Below, piece after piece: positions 35,190 to 43,952 of a DNA stretch of 64,000 nt. A program made the position numbers and the translations under genes. The stretch lies in assembly GCA_947488905.1 (NCBI GenBank), contig CANLBJ010000003.1:248001-312000 (forward strand). The letters are read 5' to 3'. Source of the DNA: Ulvibacter algarum (GTDB lineage: Bacteria > Bacteroidota > Bacteroidia > Flavobacteriales > Flavobacteriaceae). Numbering within the stretch: position 1 is the first letter of the stretch; every line of letters begins with the position of its first letter. The notes beneath the pieces were generated by a model. The model searched no databases. It worked only from the letters and a program-made list of their open reading frames with translations, and was not told the origin of the DNA.

Positions 35190-36935
35190 TTATAGCTTCA
35201 GTATCTTTTTAGTCACATTTCCGAAGTCACCACTAAAGGTCGCAAACAAGGTTCCTTGCCATTGTGCTTGCAGGTCTAAACTCAACTCTCCTTGCACATC
35301 ATCAAAATCTTGCGAGAACAACTCTTGTCCTAAAATGTTTGTGATACTCACATTCATATTTGAAAACTGTGTTGTAAAATTAAACTTCACAGCGCCAGTT
35401 GTTGGGTTTGGGTATGGACCTGCAATACTAGCTTCTGCAAACACTTGGGTCGCTAACAACTCTACATTAATTCTCCAGTAACCTTCTGGCGCCACAATAG
35501 GTCTTGCTAAGGATTTACCAGAATTAGCCTCTGCCCAAATGTAATACTCTACAACACCACTAGCATCTGGCATATTTAATTCTGCCGTCCACACATCACC
35601 TCCCGCAGCATTCATTGCTACTTCTTGATAGTCTGTCTCACCCTGTTCTCTCCAATAAACTTTTGCTGCCGCAATATTAGAAATATGTTTAATTGATGCA
35701 TCTATTGTCACCGTAGATGATGGCGCTGCATTTGCTATAGGTTGATGTACTATCAATAAAGGCTGAGAAACACCTATGGTATGTGTGATACAATGTATTG
35801 CTCCAGTTGCGGCAATTAAAGTTTCGTCATCATTATCTACATCTATACCCACTACATTATAGCCCGGCATTAACTCTTCATAATATGCTATTGCTGCAGC
35901 ATCAACCTCTGGTCTATATGTAGGTAATAAAATTGATTTATTAATTATCAAAGAGTTACTGTACGTTCTATAATAGCCATTATTATCTGGATAGTTTCCG
36001 CCAGGACTTGGTGGCGCATCTATCCACTTCACCTTATACGGGGTACCAAAAGGTGAATTAAAATTACTTAAAACATAATCAATATTCTCTTCTATTTGTG
36101 GTCCATCTGCTACTCCTTCAGGATACTTGCTTACTAGTAAGGTTTCTTCATCTAATAGCTTCATGTGCATATCTATATGATGAATAGCATCATAAGGCAA
36201 TGTCTCCATTTTTATATAGTTTGTAATCCCCATATAGTCTTCCATAATCTGGTCTATTTGAGCTTCACTTTTTGCTGAAACTCCATAAGGATTTCCTGCC
36301 TCATTTTCTTCAAGAATTAACTCTGAGGCAAAGGCATTACCTAAACCGTCAGACATATAATTACCACCTGTGTTCACAAGGTCATTTGGGCTACTGTTAG
36401 TTTCATAAAAATCTATACCCAATAAAGCTGCATGGGCTGCAGGAGCATCATCATCATTTGGTCTTGGTCTATTATAAATCCAATCTACTAGCGCACGCTC
36501 ACCTACATCATCTGTATAAACAGTGTTACCCGCATAATCTCTAATCCAGATACTATCCCAGTTTCTATCTAGGTATATAATGTTTGAAGTATCAACCCCA
36601 TTATTTTCTAGATAATTATTGACTCCATTTTCATTTTGAGTGATAATCACCACTGTAGCTTCTTGAACACCAACAGCCACAATTTGACGTAAAATATTTG
36701 GATAATTATTTTGCCAAGTTACTACAAGGTATTCAACCTCTTCCCACTCTGCAGCAGCTCTCACTGGCGAAGTTGGCGCAGGAGTTCTTTGTGGCTTTGT
36801 AAATTGATAATCTTTAATTAAACCTTTTTCAACTTCTGTTAAGCCTTTAGGTAAGGGTTGGTTTTGCTGCGCAAAAATGTGCTGGCTTGAAAAAATGATA
36901 GCACAAAGAAGAAAAGTTCGTAATATAAATTTCAT
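35190..36935 (-). CDS. Secreted agmatine-deiminase/peptidyl-arginine-deiminase-family protein with T9SS signal
   Basis: A 581-aa protein of the PAD_porph family, which deiminates guanidino groups (agmatine or peptidyl-arginine). After a signal peptide (about residues 1-22) the alpha/beta-propeller domain shows the guanidinium-binding Asp in DSIWIRDYAGN, HIDMHMKLLDEETLLVSKY and the nucleophilic Cys in GAIHCITHTIGVSQP. A beta-sandwich region (about 400-495) follows, then a T9SS sorting domain (PYPNPTTGAVKFNF...). Cytoplasmic agmatine deiminases lack the last two parts. A secreted form acting on peptides or external agmatine is therefore likely, comparable to the Porphyromonas enzyme. Confidence 0.85.
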   Translation of the reverse strand: MKFILRTFLLCAIIFSSQHIFAQQNQPLPKGLTEVEKGLIKDYQFTKPQRTPAPTSPVRAAAEWEEVEYLVVTWQNNYPNILRQIVAVGVQEATVVIITQNENGVNNYLENNGVDTSNIIYLDRNWDSIWIRDYAGNTVYTDDVGERALVDWIYNRPRPNDDDAPAAHAALLGIDFYETNSSPNDLVNTGGNYMSDGLGNAFASELILEENEAGNPYGVSAKSEAQIDQIMEDYMGITNYIKMETLPYDAIHHIDMHMKLLDEETLLVSKYPEGVADGPQIEENIDYVLSNFNSPFGTPYKVKWIDAPPSPGGNYPDNNGYYRTYSNSLIINKSILLPTYRPEVDAAAIAYYEELMPGYNVVGIDVDNDDETLIAATGAIHCITHTIGVSQPLLIVHQPIANAAPSSTVTIDASIKHISNIAAAKVYWREQGETDYQEVAMNAAGGDVWTAELNMPDASGVVEYYIWAEANSGKSLARPIVAPEGYWRINVELLATQVFAEASIAGPYPNPTTGAVKFNFTTQFSNMNVSITNILGQELFSQDFDDVQGELSLDLQAQWQGTLFATFSGDFGNVTKKILKL

Positions 36936-36955
36936 AGAAAATATTTATTGGTTCT

Positions 36956-36963
36956 CAAATATA
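36956..36963 (-). promoter_or_regulatory. Putative -7 promoter box for the PAD-like gene
   Basis: TATATTTG on the minus strand fits TAnnTTTG, 20 nt before the ATG at 36935. Confidence 0.45.
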
Positions 36964-36999
36964 CCTAAATAGTCTCTTAGTAGTAGCTTAGTATTTCTC

Positions 37000-37641
37000 T
37001 TAGTCTTCTAAATATGATAAAAATGTGAGTCTATTTATCTCTTCTGCACCTAAACTTTCTAGGTGTACTGTGTAAACTTGGCAATCTATGAGATGATAGT
37101 TTTCTTCTTTCAGCTTTTCTACAAGATGATAAAACCCCACTTTTGAGGCATCACTCATTAACGCAAACATACTCTCTCCACAAAAGACCTTTTTATTTTT
37201 TAAGTCTATTCCATAAAGACCGCCTACTAGTTTTTCTTCAAACCAGACTTCAACAGATATTGCATGTTCTAACTCGTGTAACTTTTTATATGCACTTAAC
37301 ATTTCGGTAGTGATCCAAGTACCTTCTTGTCCTTCACGTTTAACTTTTGCACATTGCATCATTACTTGCTCAAAAGCAGTATTAAAAGTGATTTTAAACT
37401 TATTAGATTTAACTGTCTTTTTTAGAGATTTAGAAACCTTAAAATTTTCTGGAAACAACACCATTCTAGGATCTGGAGTCCACCACATCACTGGCTCGTC
37501 TTGATTATACCACGGGAAAATTCCGCTATTATAAGCGAGAAGTAAACGCTCTGTAGTTAAGTCACCACCATAGGCAAGTAAACCATCAAGACTAGCGTCA
37601 CGAGGATCTGGAAAAGACATAGCATTAATAAATGGAATCAT
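37000..37641 (-). CDS. aat: Leucyl/phenylalanyl-tRNA--protein transferase
   Basis: A 213-aa enzyme of the N-degron pathway that adds Leu or Phe to proteins with basic N-termini for ClpAP degradation. Family motifs are GGDLTTERLLLAYNSGIFPWY, VMWWTPDPRMVL and GGLYGIDLKNKKVFCGESMF. It is a single gene; a terminator at 37741-37768 lies upstream and separates it from the DUF3127 gene. Confidence 0.94.
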   Translation of the reverse strand: MIPFINAMSFPDPRDASLDGLLAYGGDLTTERLLLAYNSGIFPWYNQDEPVMWWTPDPRMVLFPENFKVSKSLKKTVKSNKFKITFNTAFEQVMMQCAKVKREGQEGTWITTEMLSAYKKLHELEHAISVEVWFEEKLVGGLYGIDLKNKKVFCGESMFALMSDASKVGFYHLVEKLKEENYHLIDCQVYTVHLESLGAEEINRLTFLSYLED

Positions 37642-37740
37642 TATTTTGGTTATTTAATAACGGTAGAAGTATTTGAATTGCTAAAATAAGGGTTTTGAAT
37701 TTTAAAACCTGCCAGCCGTAAAGCGAGTTTCAGAAACAAA

Positions 37741-37768
37741 AAAACCACACATTTGCATGTGTGGTTTT
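37741..37768. terminator. Terminator downstream of the DUF3127 gene
   Basis: AAAACCACACAT pairs with ATGTGTGGTTTT around a TTGC loop. Its position 31 nt below the leftward DUF3127 stop fits termination of that gene. Confidence 0.88.
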
Positions 37769-37798
37769 AGCTTCTTGATTTTGAATTTCACCTTCTAA

Positions 37799-38179
37799 TT
37801 AAAAAGGAAGATCATCATTATCATCTGTATTTAAGTTATCTGCTGGCTGAAACGTATCCATAGGTGGCATTGGTGGCATATCTGGCGCTCCTGCTCCTGC
37901 TTGCACACCTTCTATTCTCCATCCTTGAATTGAGTTAAAGTAACGAGTGGTATTTGTCTTAGGGTCTTCCCAAGCTCTACCTCTTAAATTGATGCTTACT
38001 TTTACTTCTTGACCTACGCCATAGTTGTTAAGTAAATCTGTTTTATCTTGTACAAACTCAACCATAATAGGCTGCGGGTATTGCTCCTGTGTTTCTACAA
38101 CTAATTCTCTTTTTCTGAAACCGTTACTACCAAAAGTTTGCGTTTCTCCAATTACTTTAATTTTACCTTGTACTTCCAT
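37799..38179 (-). CDS. DUF3127 OB-fold-like protein
   Basis: A 126-aa protein starting at the ATG at 38179 (MEVQGKIKVIGETQ); 13 upstream codons remain open but are not family-like. The core, with TFGSNGFRKRELVVET and VSINLRGRAWEDPKT, matches DUF3127, a Bacteroidota family resembling single-stranded DNA-binding OB folds. The acidic C-terminal tail DNLNTDDNDDLPF looks strikingly like the SSB C-terminal tip (DDDIPF), which recruits repair and replication proteins. A nucleic-acid role is likely, but the exact function is unknown. Confidence 0.85.
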   Translation of the reverse strand: MEVQGKIKVIGETQTFGSNGFRKRELVVETQEQYPQPIMVEFVQDKTDLLNNYGVGQEVKVSINLRGRAWEDPKTNTTRYFNSIQGWRIEGVQAGAGAPDMPPMPPMDTFQPADNLNTDDNDDLPF

Positions 38180-38244
38180 CTTGTTTGTGTTTCCATCATA
38201 GCGTTTGCTTAATGGCAATCTATTTAGTTATTAATTAATTTACT

Positions 38245-39063
38245 TTATTGTTTTAAAATCTGCCAAGCTGCCATTACGTCTCCTTGACTTAATTTTTCTT
38301 GGGCTTTCTTGTGTATTCCTTTTTCTTCGGAAACATCATCAAATGGCAATTGCTCTACATTTGCGAGCATTCCTAAATCATTACCCGTTAACACGTTGCT
38401 CTTTCTTATTGCCTCTGGTAATGCATCAACTCCTATGCCAAGAGTAGATAATGGTTTTTCAACTTCAAACATGCCTACTTTAGACCTGCTGTACCAGTTA
38501 CCGCCCATTCTCGCAACGGCATCAATTTTTGCAGGGTCAATCTTTCCGTCTGCATCAAGTATTTTTTCGTCAATATGTAAATGTACAACCTCACAGATTA
38601 CAAGATTTCCTGCACCACCTTCATTTCCAAGCGCTACAACTTCATTCACCTTACACTCTAACTGTACTGGCGCTTCTAATACTCTTGGCGGCGTCACTTC
38701 TAACGAAGGCGCTTCTGTAAACCCAGCTTTTACAAACTCATTAACTCCTTCTGCATATTCTGTAGATGATAAAGACATCTGCTGTACCATATCATAATTT
38801 ACAATGTTGATAACAACTTCTTTTGTGGCTAAAACATTCTCTAGCGTGTGCTTTGTTGTATTATCTCTTACTCGCCTTGCTGGCGAAAATATTAAAATAG
38901 GAGGGTTTGCACTAAAAACATTAAAAAAGCTAAAAGGCGAAAGGTTTACATTACCATCGCTATCAACCGTACTTGCAAAACAAATAGGTCTTGGCGACAC
39001 AGCTCCTAGCAAGTAACCATGTAATTGTGCAGTTTTTATGTCTTTTGGTGATATACTTAGCAT
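38245..39063 (-). CDS. Flavin-reductase-like (FMN-binding split-barrel) protein
   Basis: A 272-aa protein starting at the ATG at 39063 (MLSISPKDIKTAQ). The split-barrel flavin reductase fold is shown by GAVSPRPICFASTVDSDGN and LSPFSFFNVFSANPPILIFS, the FMN site. Substrate is unknown; relatives reduce flavin for two-component oxygenases. The -7 promoter box lies 5 nt before this ATG, so transcription probably begins at or beside it. The further 16 upstream codons cannot then be translated. Confidence 0.86.
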   Translation of the reverse strand: MLSISPKDIKTAQLHGYLLGAVSPRPICFASTVDSDGNVNLSPFSFFNVFSANPPILIFSPARRVRDNTTKHTLENVLATKEVVINIVNYDMVQQMSLSSTEYAEGVNEFVKAGFTEAPSLEVTPPRVLEAPVQLECKVNEVVALGNEGGAGNLVICEVVHLHIDEKILDADGKIDPAKIDAVARMGGNWYSRSKVGMFEVEKPLSTLGIGVDALPEAIRKSNVLTGNDLGMLANVEQLPFDDVSEEKGIHKKAQEKLSQGDVMAAWQILKQ

Positions 39064-39068
39064 AGCCA

Positions 39069-39076
39069 CAAATGTA
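39069..39076 (-). promoter_or_regulatory. Putative -7 promoter box 5 nt before the flavin-reductase start
   Basis: TACATTTG on the minus strand fits TAnnTTTG, with five bases to the ATG at 39063. It predicts a leaderless mRNA and decides against the longer upstream start. Confidence 0.45.
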
Positions 39077-39197
39077 GACAAAGGTGCTGCTTTGTAAAAA
39101 TTGGTTTGCACAATAATATTAACAATTTTACTTTATATTTAAACCTAGTTTGCTGTTGTCAATTATATCCTATTTCAGCAATAATAAATATTTTCTT

Positions 39198-40343
39198 ATG
39201 CTTCAAAATTCTGCGTTTGGTAGATGGTTTTTAATCTCAGTTTCTTTAATAATTATTTCGCTTGTTTTCTGGAATTCTTATTCGTTTTATAATAGTTTAA
39301 AAGAAAATGAACGTGTTAAAATGGAAATCTGGACAGAGGCGCAAAAAGCTTATGCCACAGAAGACCTAGAAAGCACTCAGCTCAATCTAGTATTGAACAT
39401 TCTTAAAATGAATACCACCACACCTATGATTGCTTACAATCACGCAGATAGCACTCATAATATAAAGAACTTAGACGAAGACATACTCAAAAATAAAAAC
39501 AAAAGAGATGAACTCATAGCAGACTTCACTTCAGAAAATGAGCCCATTGTCTCAGAATTTAAAGGCAAAATATATAACACTATTTACTACGGAAATTCTC
39601 CATTAATAAATAAGCTTAAATATTATCCTTTATTGTTAATCTTGATTGTAGCACTCTTTATTCTCGCCCTCTACTTCTTTTACCGCACCTCCCGTTCTGC
39701 AGAAACCAACAGACTTTGGGCAGGTATGGCTAAAGAAACGGCCCACCAAATAGGCACACCTTTGTCTTCATTATTAGGCTGGAGCGAAATTTTACGCTCT
39801 GAAGATGTAAACCCAGAATATCTGGATGAGATGAATAAAGATATTAATAGACTTGAGATGATTGCTGACCGTTTTGGTAAAGTAGGTTCTGTGCCTGTGC
39901 TTCACAAACACGATATTGTCAAAGAAACTACTGAAGCTTATGACTATCTTAAAAACAGAACCTCTAAACTTGTTGACTTTAAAATAGAAATGCCAAATGA
40001 AAAAATACTAGTCAACCTAAACCCTCAGCTTTATAGTTGGACCATAGAAAATCTGGTTAAAAATGGCATTGACGCGATGAGAGGAAAGGGAGAAATCCAA
40101 ATAAAGATGGAACACAAAGGGAACAACGTGGTCATTAAAATTACAGACGCCGGTAAAGGAATCCCTAAAAAAGATTTCAAAAACGTTTTTAGACCAGGAT
40201 TTACCACAAAAAAACGTGGTTGGGGCTTAGGGCTTTCACTAGCAAAGCGTATTATAGAAGAATATCACAAAGGGCGTATTAAAGTTTGCAGCAGCGCAAT
40301 TGGTGAAGGGACTACAATGGAGATTGTGATGAAGGTGGCTTAA
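39198..40343 (+). CDS. Orphan sensor histidine kinase with HQIGTPLSS box
   Basis: A 381-aa kinase starting at the ATG at 39198; an open TTG 16 codons upstream is less likely. Two transmembrane helices (about 8-28 and 140-162) flank a ~110-residue periplasmic domain. The H-box AKETAHQIGTPLSSLLGWSEIL differs from the usual HELRTPL. The ATP-binding boxes are NLVKNGIDAM, ITDAGKGIP and GWGLGLSLAKRI. No response regulator lies adjacent. Its stop codon runs directly into a hexanucleotide microsatellite. Confidence 0.87.
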   Translation: MLQNSAFGRWFLISVSLIIISLVFWNSYSFYNSLKENERVKMEIWTEAQKAYATEDLESTQLNLVLNILKMNTTTPMIAYNHADSTHNIKNLDEDILKNKNKRDELIADFTSENEPIVSEFKGKIYNTIYYGNSPLINKLKYYPLLLILIVALFILALYFFYRTSRSAETNRLWAGMAKETAHQIGTPLSSLLGWSEILRSEDVNPEYLDEMNKDINRLEMIADRFGKVGSVPVLHKHDIVKETTEAYDYLKNRTSKLVDFKIEMPNEKILVNLNPQLYSWTIENLVKNGIDAMRGKGEIQIKMEHKGNNVVIKITDAGKGIPKKDFKNVFRPGFTTKKRGWGLGLSLAKRIIEEYHKGRIKVCSSAIGEGTTMEIVMKVA

Positions 40344-40346
40344 GTA

Positions 40347-40405
40347 GTAGCAGTAGCAGTAGCAGTAGCAGTAGCAGTAGCAGTAGCAGTAGCAGTAGCA
40401 GTAGC
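40347..40405. repeat. Hexanucleotide microsatellite (GTAGCA)n
   Basis: Nine perfect GTAGCA units plus a partial one follow immediately after the sensor kinase stop codon (TAA at 40341-40343). The preceding GTA makes a near-unit. All units are identical, indicating recent slippage. The tract ends 35 nt before the next start codon, so it lies in a 97-nt intergenic space. Confidence 0.95.
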
Positions 40406-40440
40406 TAAGCTGTCAAATCTCAGTTAAAATTAAATCAAAT

Positions 40441-40899
40441 TTGAAAATTCTTGTCACTTTTTTACTAACCGTATGTACGATTCTTGTGACCTACAGTCAA
40501 CAACTTACTAAAAGAATGACTGTCGAGTATATAACTACTTCTAAAAACATCAAAGAACCGAATACTTGTTCAATTTATGTGACTATTGATGAAAATGGAA
40601 AATTATTTAAAAATCAAGTTGAAATTTCAGCACCAATTCTCCTCAAAAACATAAAAACATTATTATCTAACTGCGAGGGGGGCAGCACAATAAAATATTT
40701 CATTGCTCATTCATCACAAAATATTCAATTTGACATCTGGCAATCTAAGACCCTTTGGGAGATAGAAAACTACTTAAATACTAAAGCTAAATTACAATTT
40801 TCCAGATCAATTGATTTGTTAACTGATGATGAATGGGATGTTATCTACAAGAAATTTTCACCTACTTTTGATATTGAAAGCTGCTGCCATCAAGAATAA
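40441..40899 (+). CDS. Hypothetical secreted protein
   Basis: A 152-aa protein that I do not recognise. It starts at a TTG (MKILVTFLLTVCTILVTYSQ) that gives a clear signal peptide with cleavage after about residue 19. The mature part has several Cys (CSIYV, SNCEG, ESCCH), probably for disulfides, and no lipobox. It lies just after the microsatellite and is convergent with the AraC-family gene (5 nt apart). Confidence 0.6.
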   Translation: MKILVTFLLTVCTILVTYSQQLTKRMTVEYITTSKNIKEPNTCSIYVTIDENGKLFKNQVEISAPILLKNIKTLLSNCEGGSTIKYFIAHSSQNIQFDIWQSKTLWEIENYLNTKAKLQFSRSIDLLTDDEWDVIYKKFSPTFDIESCCHQE

Positions 40900-40904
40900 A
40901 GTAT

Positions 40905-41825
40905 TCAATTCCCCAAAGAAACTTTAAACTGCTGTGGTGTCATAAACTCTAGTTTTTTAAACTGCCTATTAAAATAGCTCACATTGTTAAAACCAGATTT
41001 ATACGCTATTTCAGAAATCAACATCTTTTTATTTCGGGTCATTAACTTTTTTGCAAACTTTATTTTTTCAGAATTAATAAAATCTATGGGCGAAATACCT
41101 AAAGTATTTTTAAACTTCTTATGAAAGCTAGAGGTGCTCATATATGCTTTCTCTGCTAATTGATCTACATTAATATTTTTATCTGTTAGGTTTTCTCTTA
41201 TAAACTTTACTACGTAACCTATTCTAGTATCACTAAACATCTGTAGATCGTCATTTAAAATACTATGCTTTGCTTTGGTCTGAAGCAGCCTAACAATTAA
41301 TTCTTGAATCATTAAATCTAACAAGACATCTTTTGAAGCTGTATTTTTAGTAAAAGTAGTTACCAATCGTTCTATTAAATAATTAACTTCTATCTGGTTA
41401 GTAAGGTGTGAGGCTGTCCCCTCTTCTAAAGACCAAACATCCTTCTCATCTTTTAATAAAATCTGTTCATTAAACTTATAGGCAACTTCGTGTATTTTCT
41501 CTGCATCAATACCTAGCGCTAAACATTGCGTTGGGCTATCTTTTGTAGCAATAGGAAAATCTATTACCATTTCTTGATTTGCTGGCATAACAACAGATTC
41601 ACCCGGAAGAAATTCAAAAGGAGACAGCTCATTTAGATGCATAATTTTTTTACCTGTAAGCATACTTGCAATAACAGGAAAATCAAACGTAAGCGAAACC
41701 TTGTCTGCAATTTTGTGGGTTTCAAATATGTTAAGCTCAGAATATGCAGCATTATAAGTAGTCCTATTTTCTACTAATGTATAGATTTTTCGAGCTGCTT
41801 TATGCCGGGATAATAAGTTACTCAT
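40905..41825 (-). CDS. AraC-family transcriptional regulator with AraC_N domain
   Basis: A 306-aa regulator from the ATG at 41825. The N-terminal ~180 residues resemble the AraC_N sensor domain (PVIASMLTGKKIMHL, PGESVVMPANQEMVIDFPI). Two helix-turn-helix units occupy about residues 210-306 (VDQLAEKAYMSTSSFHKKFK and ISEIAYKSGFNNVSYFNRQFKK). It is divergent from the aldehyde dehydrogenase gene (about 150 nt), which it probably activates in response to an aldehyde or alcohol. That is inferred from the AraC/ALDH/DUF779 grouping. Confidence 0.87.
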   Translation of the reverse strand: MSNLLSRHKAARKIYTLVENRTTYNAAYSELNIFETHKIADKVSLTFDFPVIASMLTGKKIMHLNELSPFEFLPGESVVMPANQEMVIDFPIATKDSPTQCLALGIDAEKIHEVAYKFNEQILLKDEKDVWSLEEGTASHLTNQIEVNYLIERLVTTFTKNTASKDVLLDLMIQELIVRLLQTKAKHSILNDDLQMFSDTRIGYVVKFIRENLTDKNINVDQLAEKAYMSTSSFHKKFKNTLGISPIDFINSEKIKFAKKLMTRNKKMLISEIAYKSGFNNVSYFNRQFKKLEFMTPQQFKVSLGN

Positions 41826-41974
41826 ACTCAATATTACAAAATTTATTATTCTTCTTTTAGGGTTTACAGATTTGTGTTATGTTTCTGCAGAATTGTTCAA
41901 ATCATTGCGTGATTATCAATATATCTTTATGATAATTAAATATACAATAAAATAATCATTAAAATTTTGTCATT

Positions 41975-43498
41975 ATGAGCACAACAGAAACAGCAACAGG
42001 TAAGAATATAGAAAAGCCAAAGTTCAAAACTCAGTACGATAATTTTATCGGCGGAAAATGGGTTGCACCTATAAGTGGAGAATATTTTGAAAGTATTTCT
42101 CCTGTAGACGGTAATACCTTCACTAAAATAGCACGTTCTAAAAAAGAAGACGTTGATCTTGCTGTAGCCGCAGCCTGGGAAGCAGCTCCACACTGGAACA
42201 ACACATCTGCTACAGAAAGAAGTAATGTACTTTTAAAGATAGCAGATATCATTGAGCAAAACCTAGAAGTTTTAGCTAAAGCAGAAACTTGGGATAACGG
42301 TAAACCCTTTAGAGAAACCTTAAATGCAGATTTACCTTTGGCTGTTGATCATTTTAGATATTTTGCAGGTGTAATTAGAGGTGAAGAAGGTGGCGCTAGT
42401 GAGCTTGATGAAAACACCCTCTCCCTTAATATATGGGAACCATTAGGTGTCGTTGGACAAATTATCCCATGGAACTTCCCGCTATTAATGGCTACATGGA
42501 AATTAGCACCTGCACTTGCCGCTGGTAATTGCGTGGTATTAAAACCAGCAGAACAGACTCCAGTAGGTATTATGTTGCTTGCAGAATTGATTAAAGATGT
42601 AATCCCAGACGGTGTACTAAACATTGTAAATGGTTTTGGTATTGAAGCAGGAAAACCACTCGCATCACATCCAGATATAAATAAAATTGCCTTTACAGGA
42701 GAAACTACAACTGGGCAATTAATAATGCAATACGCTTCAAAAAACATTATTCCAGTAACACTTGAACTAGGTGGAAAATCTCCAAACATCTTCTTTAAAA
42801 GTATCATGGATGCAGATGATGACTTCTTTGATAAAGCAATTGAAGGCGCTGTTATGTTTGCCTTTAATCAAGGTGAAGTATGCACTAGCCCTTCGCGTAT
42901 TTTAATTGAAGAAAGTATTTATGATGACTTTATTAAGCGTGTTATTGAAAGAACAAACGCAATCAAAATAGGACACCCATTAGACCCAGAAACAATGTTA
43001 GGCGCACAAGCATCTAATGATCAATATGAAAAAATATTGAACTACATTAAAATAGGAAAAGAAGAAGGTTGTGAAGTTTTAGCTGGTGGTGATGCCGCTT
43101 ATAACGAAGGTCTTGAAGGCGGTTATTACATTCAGCCTACTATTTTAAAAGGAAACAATAAAATGAGAGTGTTTCAAGAAGAGATTTTTGGACCTGTAGT
43201 TTGTGTAACAACTTTTAAAGGTGAGGAAGAAGCAGTAGAGATTGCTAATGACACACTTTATGGCTTAGGAGCAGGTGTTTGGACAAGAGATACTCACCAA
43301 GCTTATAAAATAGCAAGAAAAGTACAAGCCGGTCGTGTTTGGGTAAACAACTATCACGCATATCCTGCACATGCACCGTTTGGAGGTTATAAAAAATCTG
43401 GTATTGGTAGAGAAAACCACAAAATGATGCTAGACCATTACAGACAAACTAAAAATATGCTTATCTCTTATGATAAGAAAAAATTAGGTTTCTTTTAA
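41975..43498 (+). CDS. NAD-dependent aldehyde dehydrogenase (acetaldehyde-type)
   Basis: A 507-aa enzyme oxidising an aldehyde, probably acetaldehyde-like, to its acid. Motifs are the Asn/Lys site [23 protein letters not shown]-like [11 protein letters not shown], the general base in [11 protein letters not shown] and the nucleophilic Cys in [13 protein letters not shown] (about residue 303). Length and the N-terminal FIGGKWVAP fit the ExaC/AcoD group. It is divergent from the AraC-type regulator and upstream of DUF779, its usual partner. Confidence 0.93.
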   Translation: MSTTETATGKNIEKPKFKTQYDNFIGGKWVAPISGEYFESISPVDGNTFTKIARSKKEDVDLAVAAAWEAAPHWNNTSATERSNVLLKIADIIEQNLEVLAKAETWDNGKPFRETLNADLPLAVDHFRYFAGVIRGEEGGASELDENTLSLNIWEPLGVVGQIIPWNFPLLMATWKLAPALAAGNCVVLKPAEQTPVGIMLLAELIKDVIPDGVLNIVNGFGIEAGKPLASHPDINKIAFTGETTTGQLIMQYASKNIIPVTLELGGKSPNIFFKSIMDADDDFFDKAIEGAVMFAFNQGEVCTSPSRILIEESIYDDFIKRVIERTNAIKIGHPLDPETMLGAQASNDQYEKILNYIKIGKEEGCEVLAGGDAAYNEGLEGGYYIQPTILKGNNKMRVFQEEIFGPVVCVTTFKGEEEAVEIANDTLYGLGAGVWTRDTHQAYKIARKVQAGRVWVNNYHAYPAHAPFGGYKKSGIGRENHKMMLDHYRQTKNMLISYDKKKLGFF

Positions 43499-43518
43499 TG
43501 GACAATTAGTTTAGTTAG

Positions 43519-43549
43519 GGTCGAAGCAATAATGCTTCGACCTTTTTTT
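43519..43549 (+). terminator. Terminator between the aldehyde dehydrogenase and DUF779 genes
   Basis: GGTCGAAGCA pairs with TGCTTCGACC around an ATAA loop, followed by seven T. It would stop or attenuate transcription before DUF779, only 17 nt upstream of that start. Confidence 0.9.
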
Positions 43550-43565
43550 AATCAACATAAAAAAA

Positions 43566-43952
43566 ATGATAGATTCAAGAGTAGAAATAACAAAGAAAGC
43601 TGCAGATATAGTGGCGCTAATGACAGAAAAACATGGCGAGCTAATCTTTCATCAAAGCGGTGGCTGCTGTGATGGTTCTGCCCCTATGCTAATAACCAAA
43701 GATGACTTTTATCTAGATGACAGTGATGTATTATTAGGCAATGTAGCCGGAATCCCTTTCTACATGAACATAGACCAATATCAATATTGGAAACACACGT
43801 ATCTAACTGTGGATATCGTTGAAGGAAGAGGCTCTAGTTTTTCTGTTGAAATTCCTCTAGGATTAAGATTCATAATCTTATCAAGATTATTAACAGATGA
43901 AGAAAACATCTATTTTAGAACTATAGAAAAAGAAACGCTAGGCGTAGATTAA
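43566..43952 (+). CDS. DUF779 protein
   Basis: A 128-aa protein of DUF779, almost always found beside acetaldehyde-type aldehyde dehydrogenases. The conserved core is FHQSGGCCDGSAPML (about residues 29-43), with a Cys-Cys pair that may bind metal or act in redox. Further conserved pieces are VDIVEGRGSSFSVE and PLGLRFII. Function is unknown, probably a helper of aldehyde oxidation. Its stop overlaps the convergent M28 peptidase gene by 4 nt. Confidence 0.9.
   Translation: MIDSRVEITKKAADIVALMTEKHGELIFHQSGGCCDGSAPMLITKDDFYLDDSDVLLGNVAGIPFYMNIDQYQYWKHTYLTVDIVEGRGSSFSVEIPLGLRFIILSRLLTDEENIYFRTIEKETLGVD

Noticed and set aside
38309-38797. 162-codon plus-strand frame opposite the flavin-reductase-like gene
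   Set aside because: Low-complexity Ser/Thr/Pro translation typical of an antisense frame of a real gene.
40347-40405. CRISPR-like array
   Set aside because: The units are 6-bp tandem copies without spacers; it is a microsatellite.
42349-42807. 152-codon minus-strand frame opposite the aldehyde dehydrogenase gene
   Set aside because: The coding strand is the aldehyde dehydrogenase with intact catalytic motifs; the opposite frame has none.
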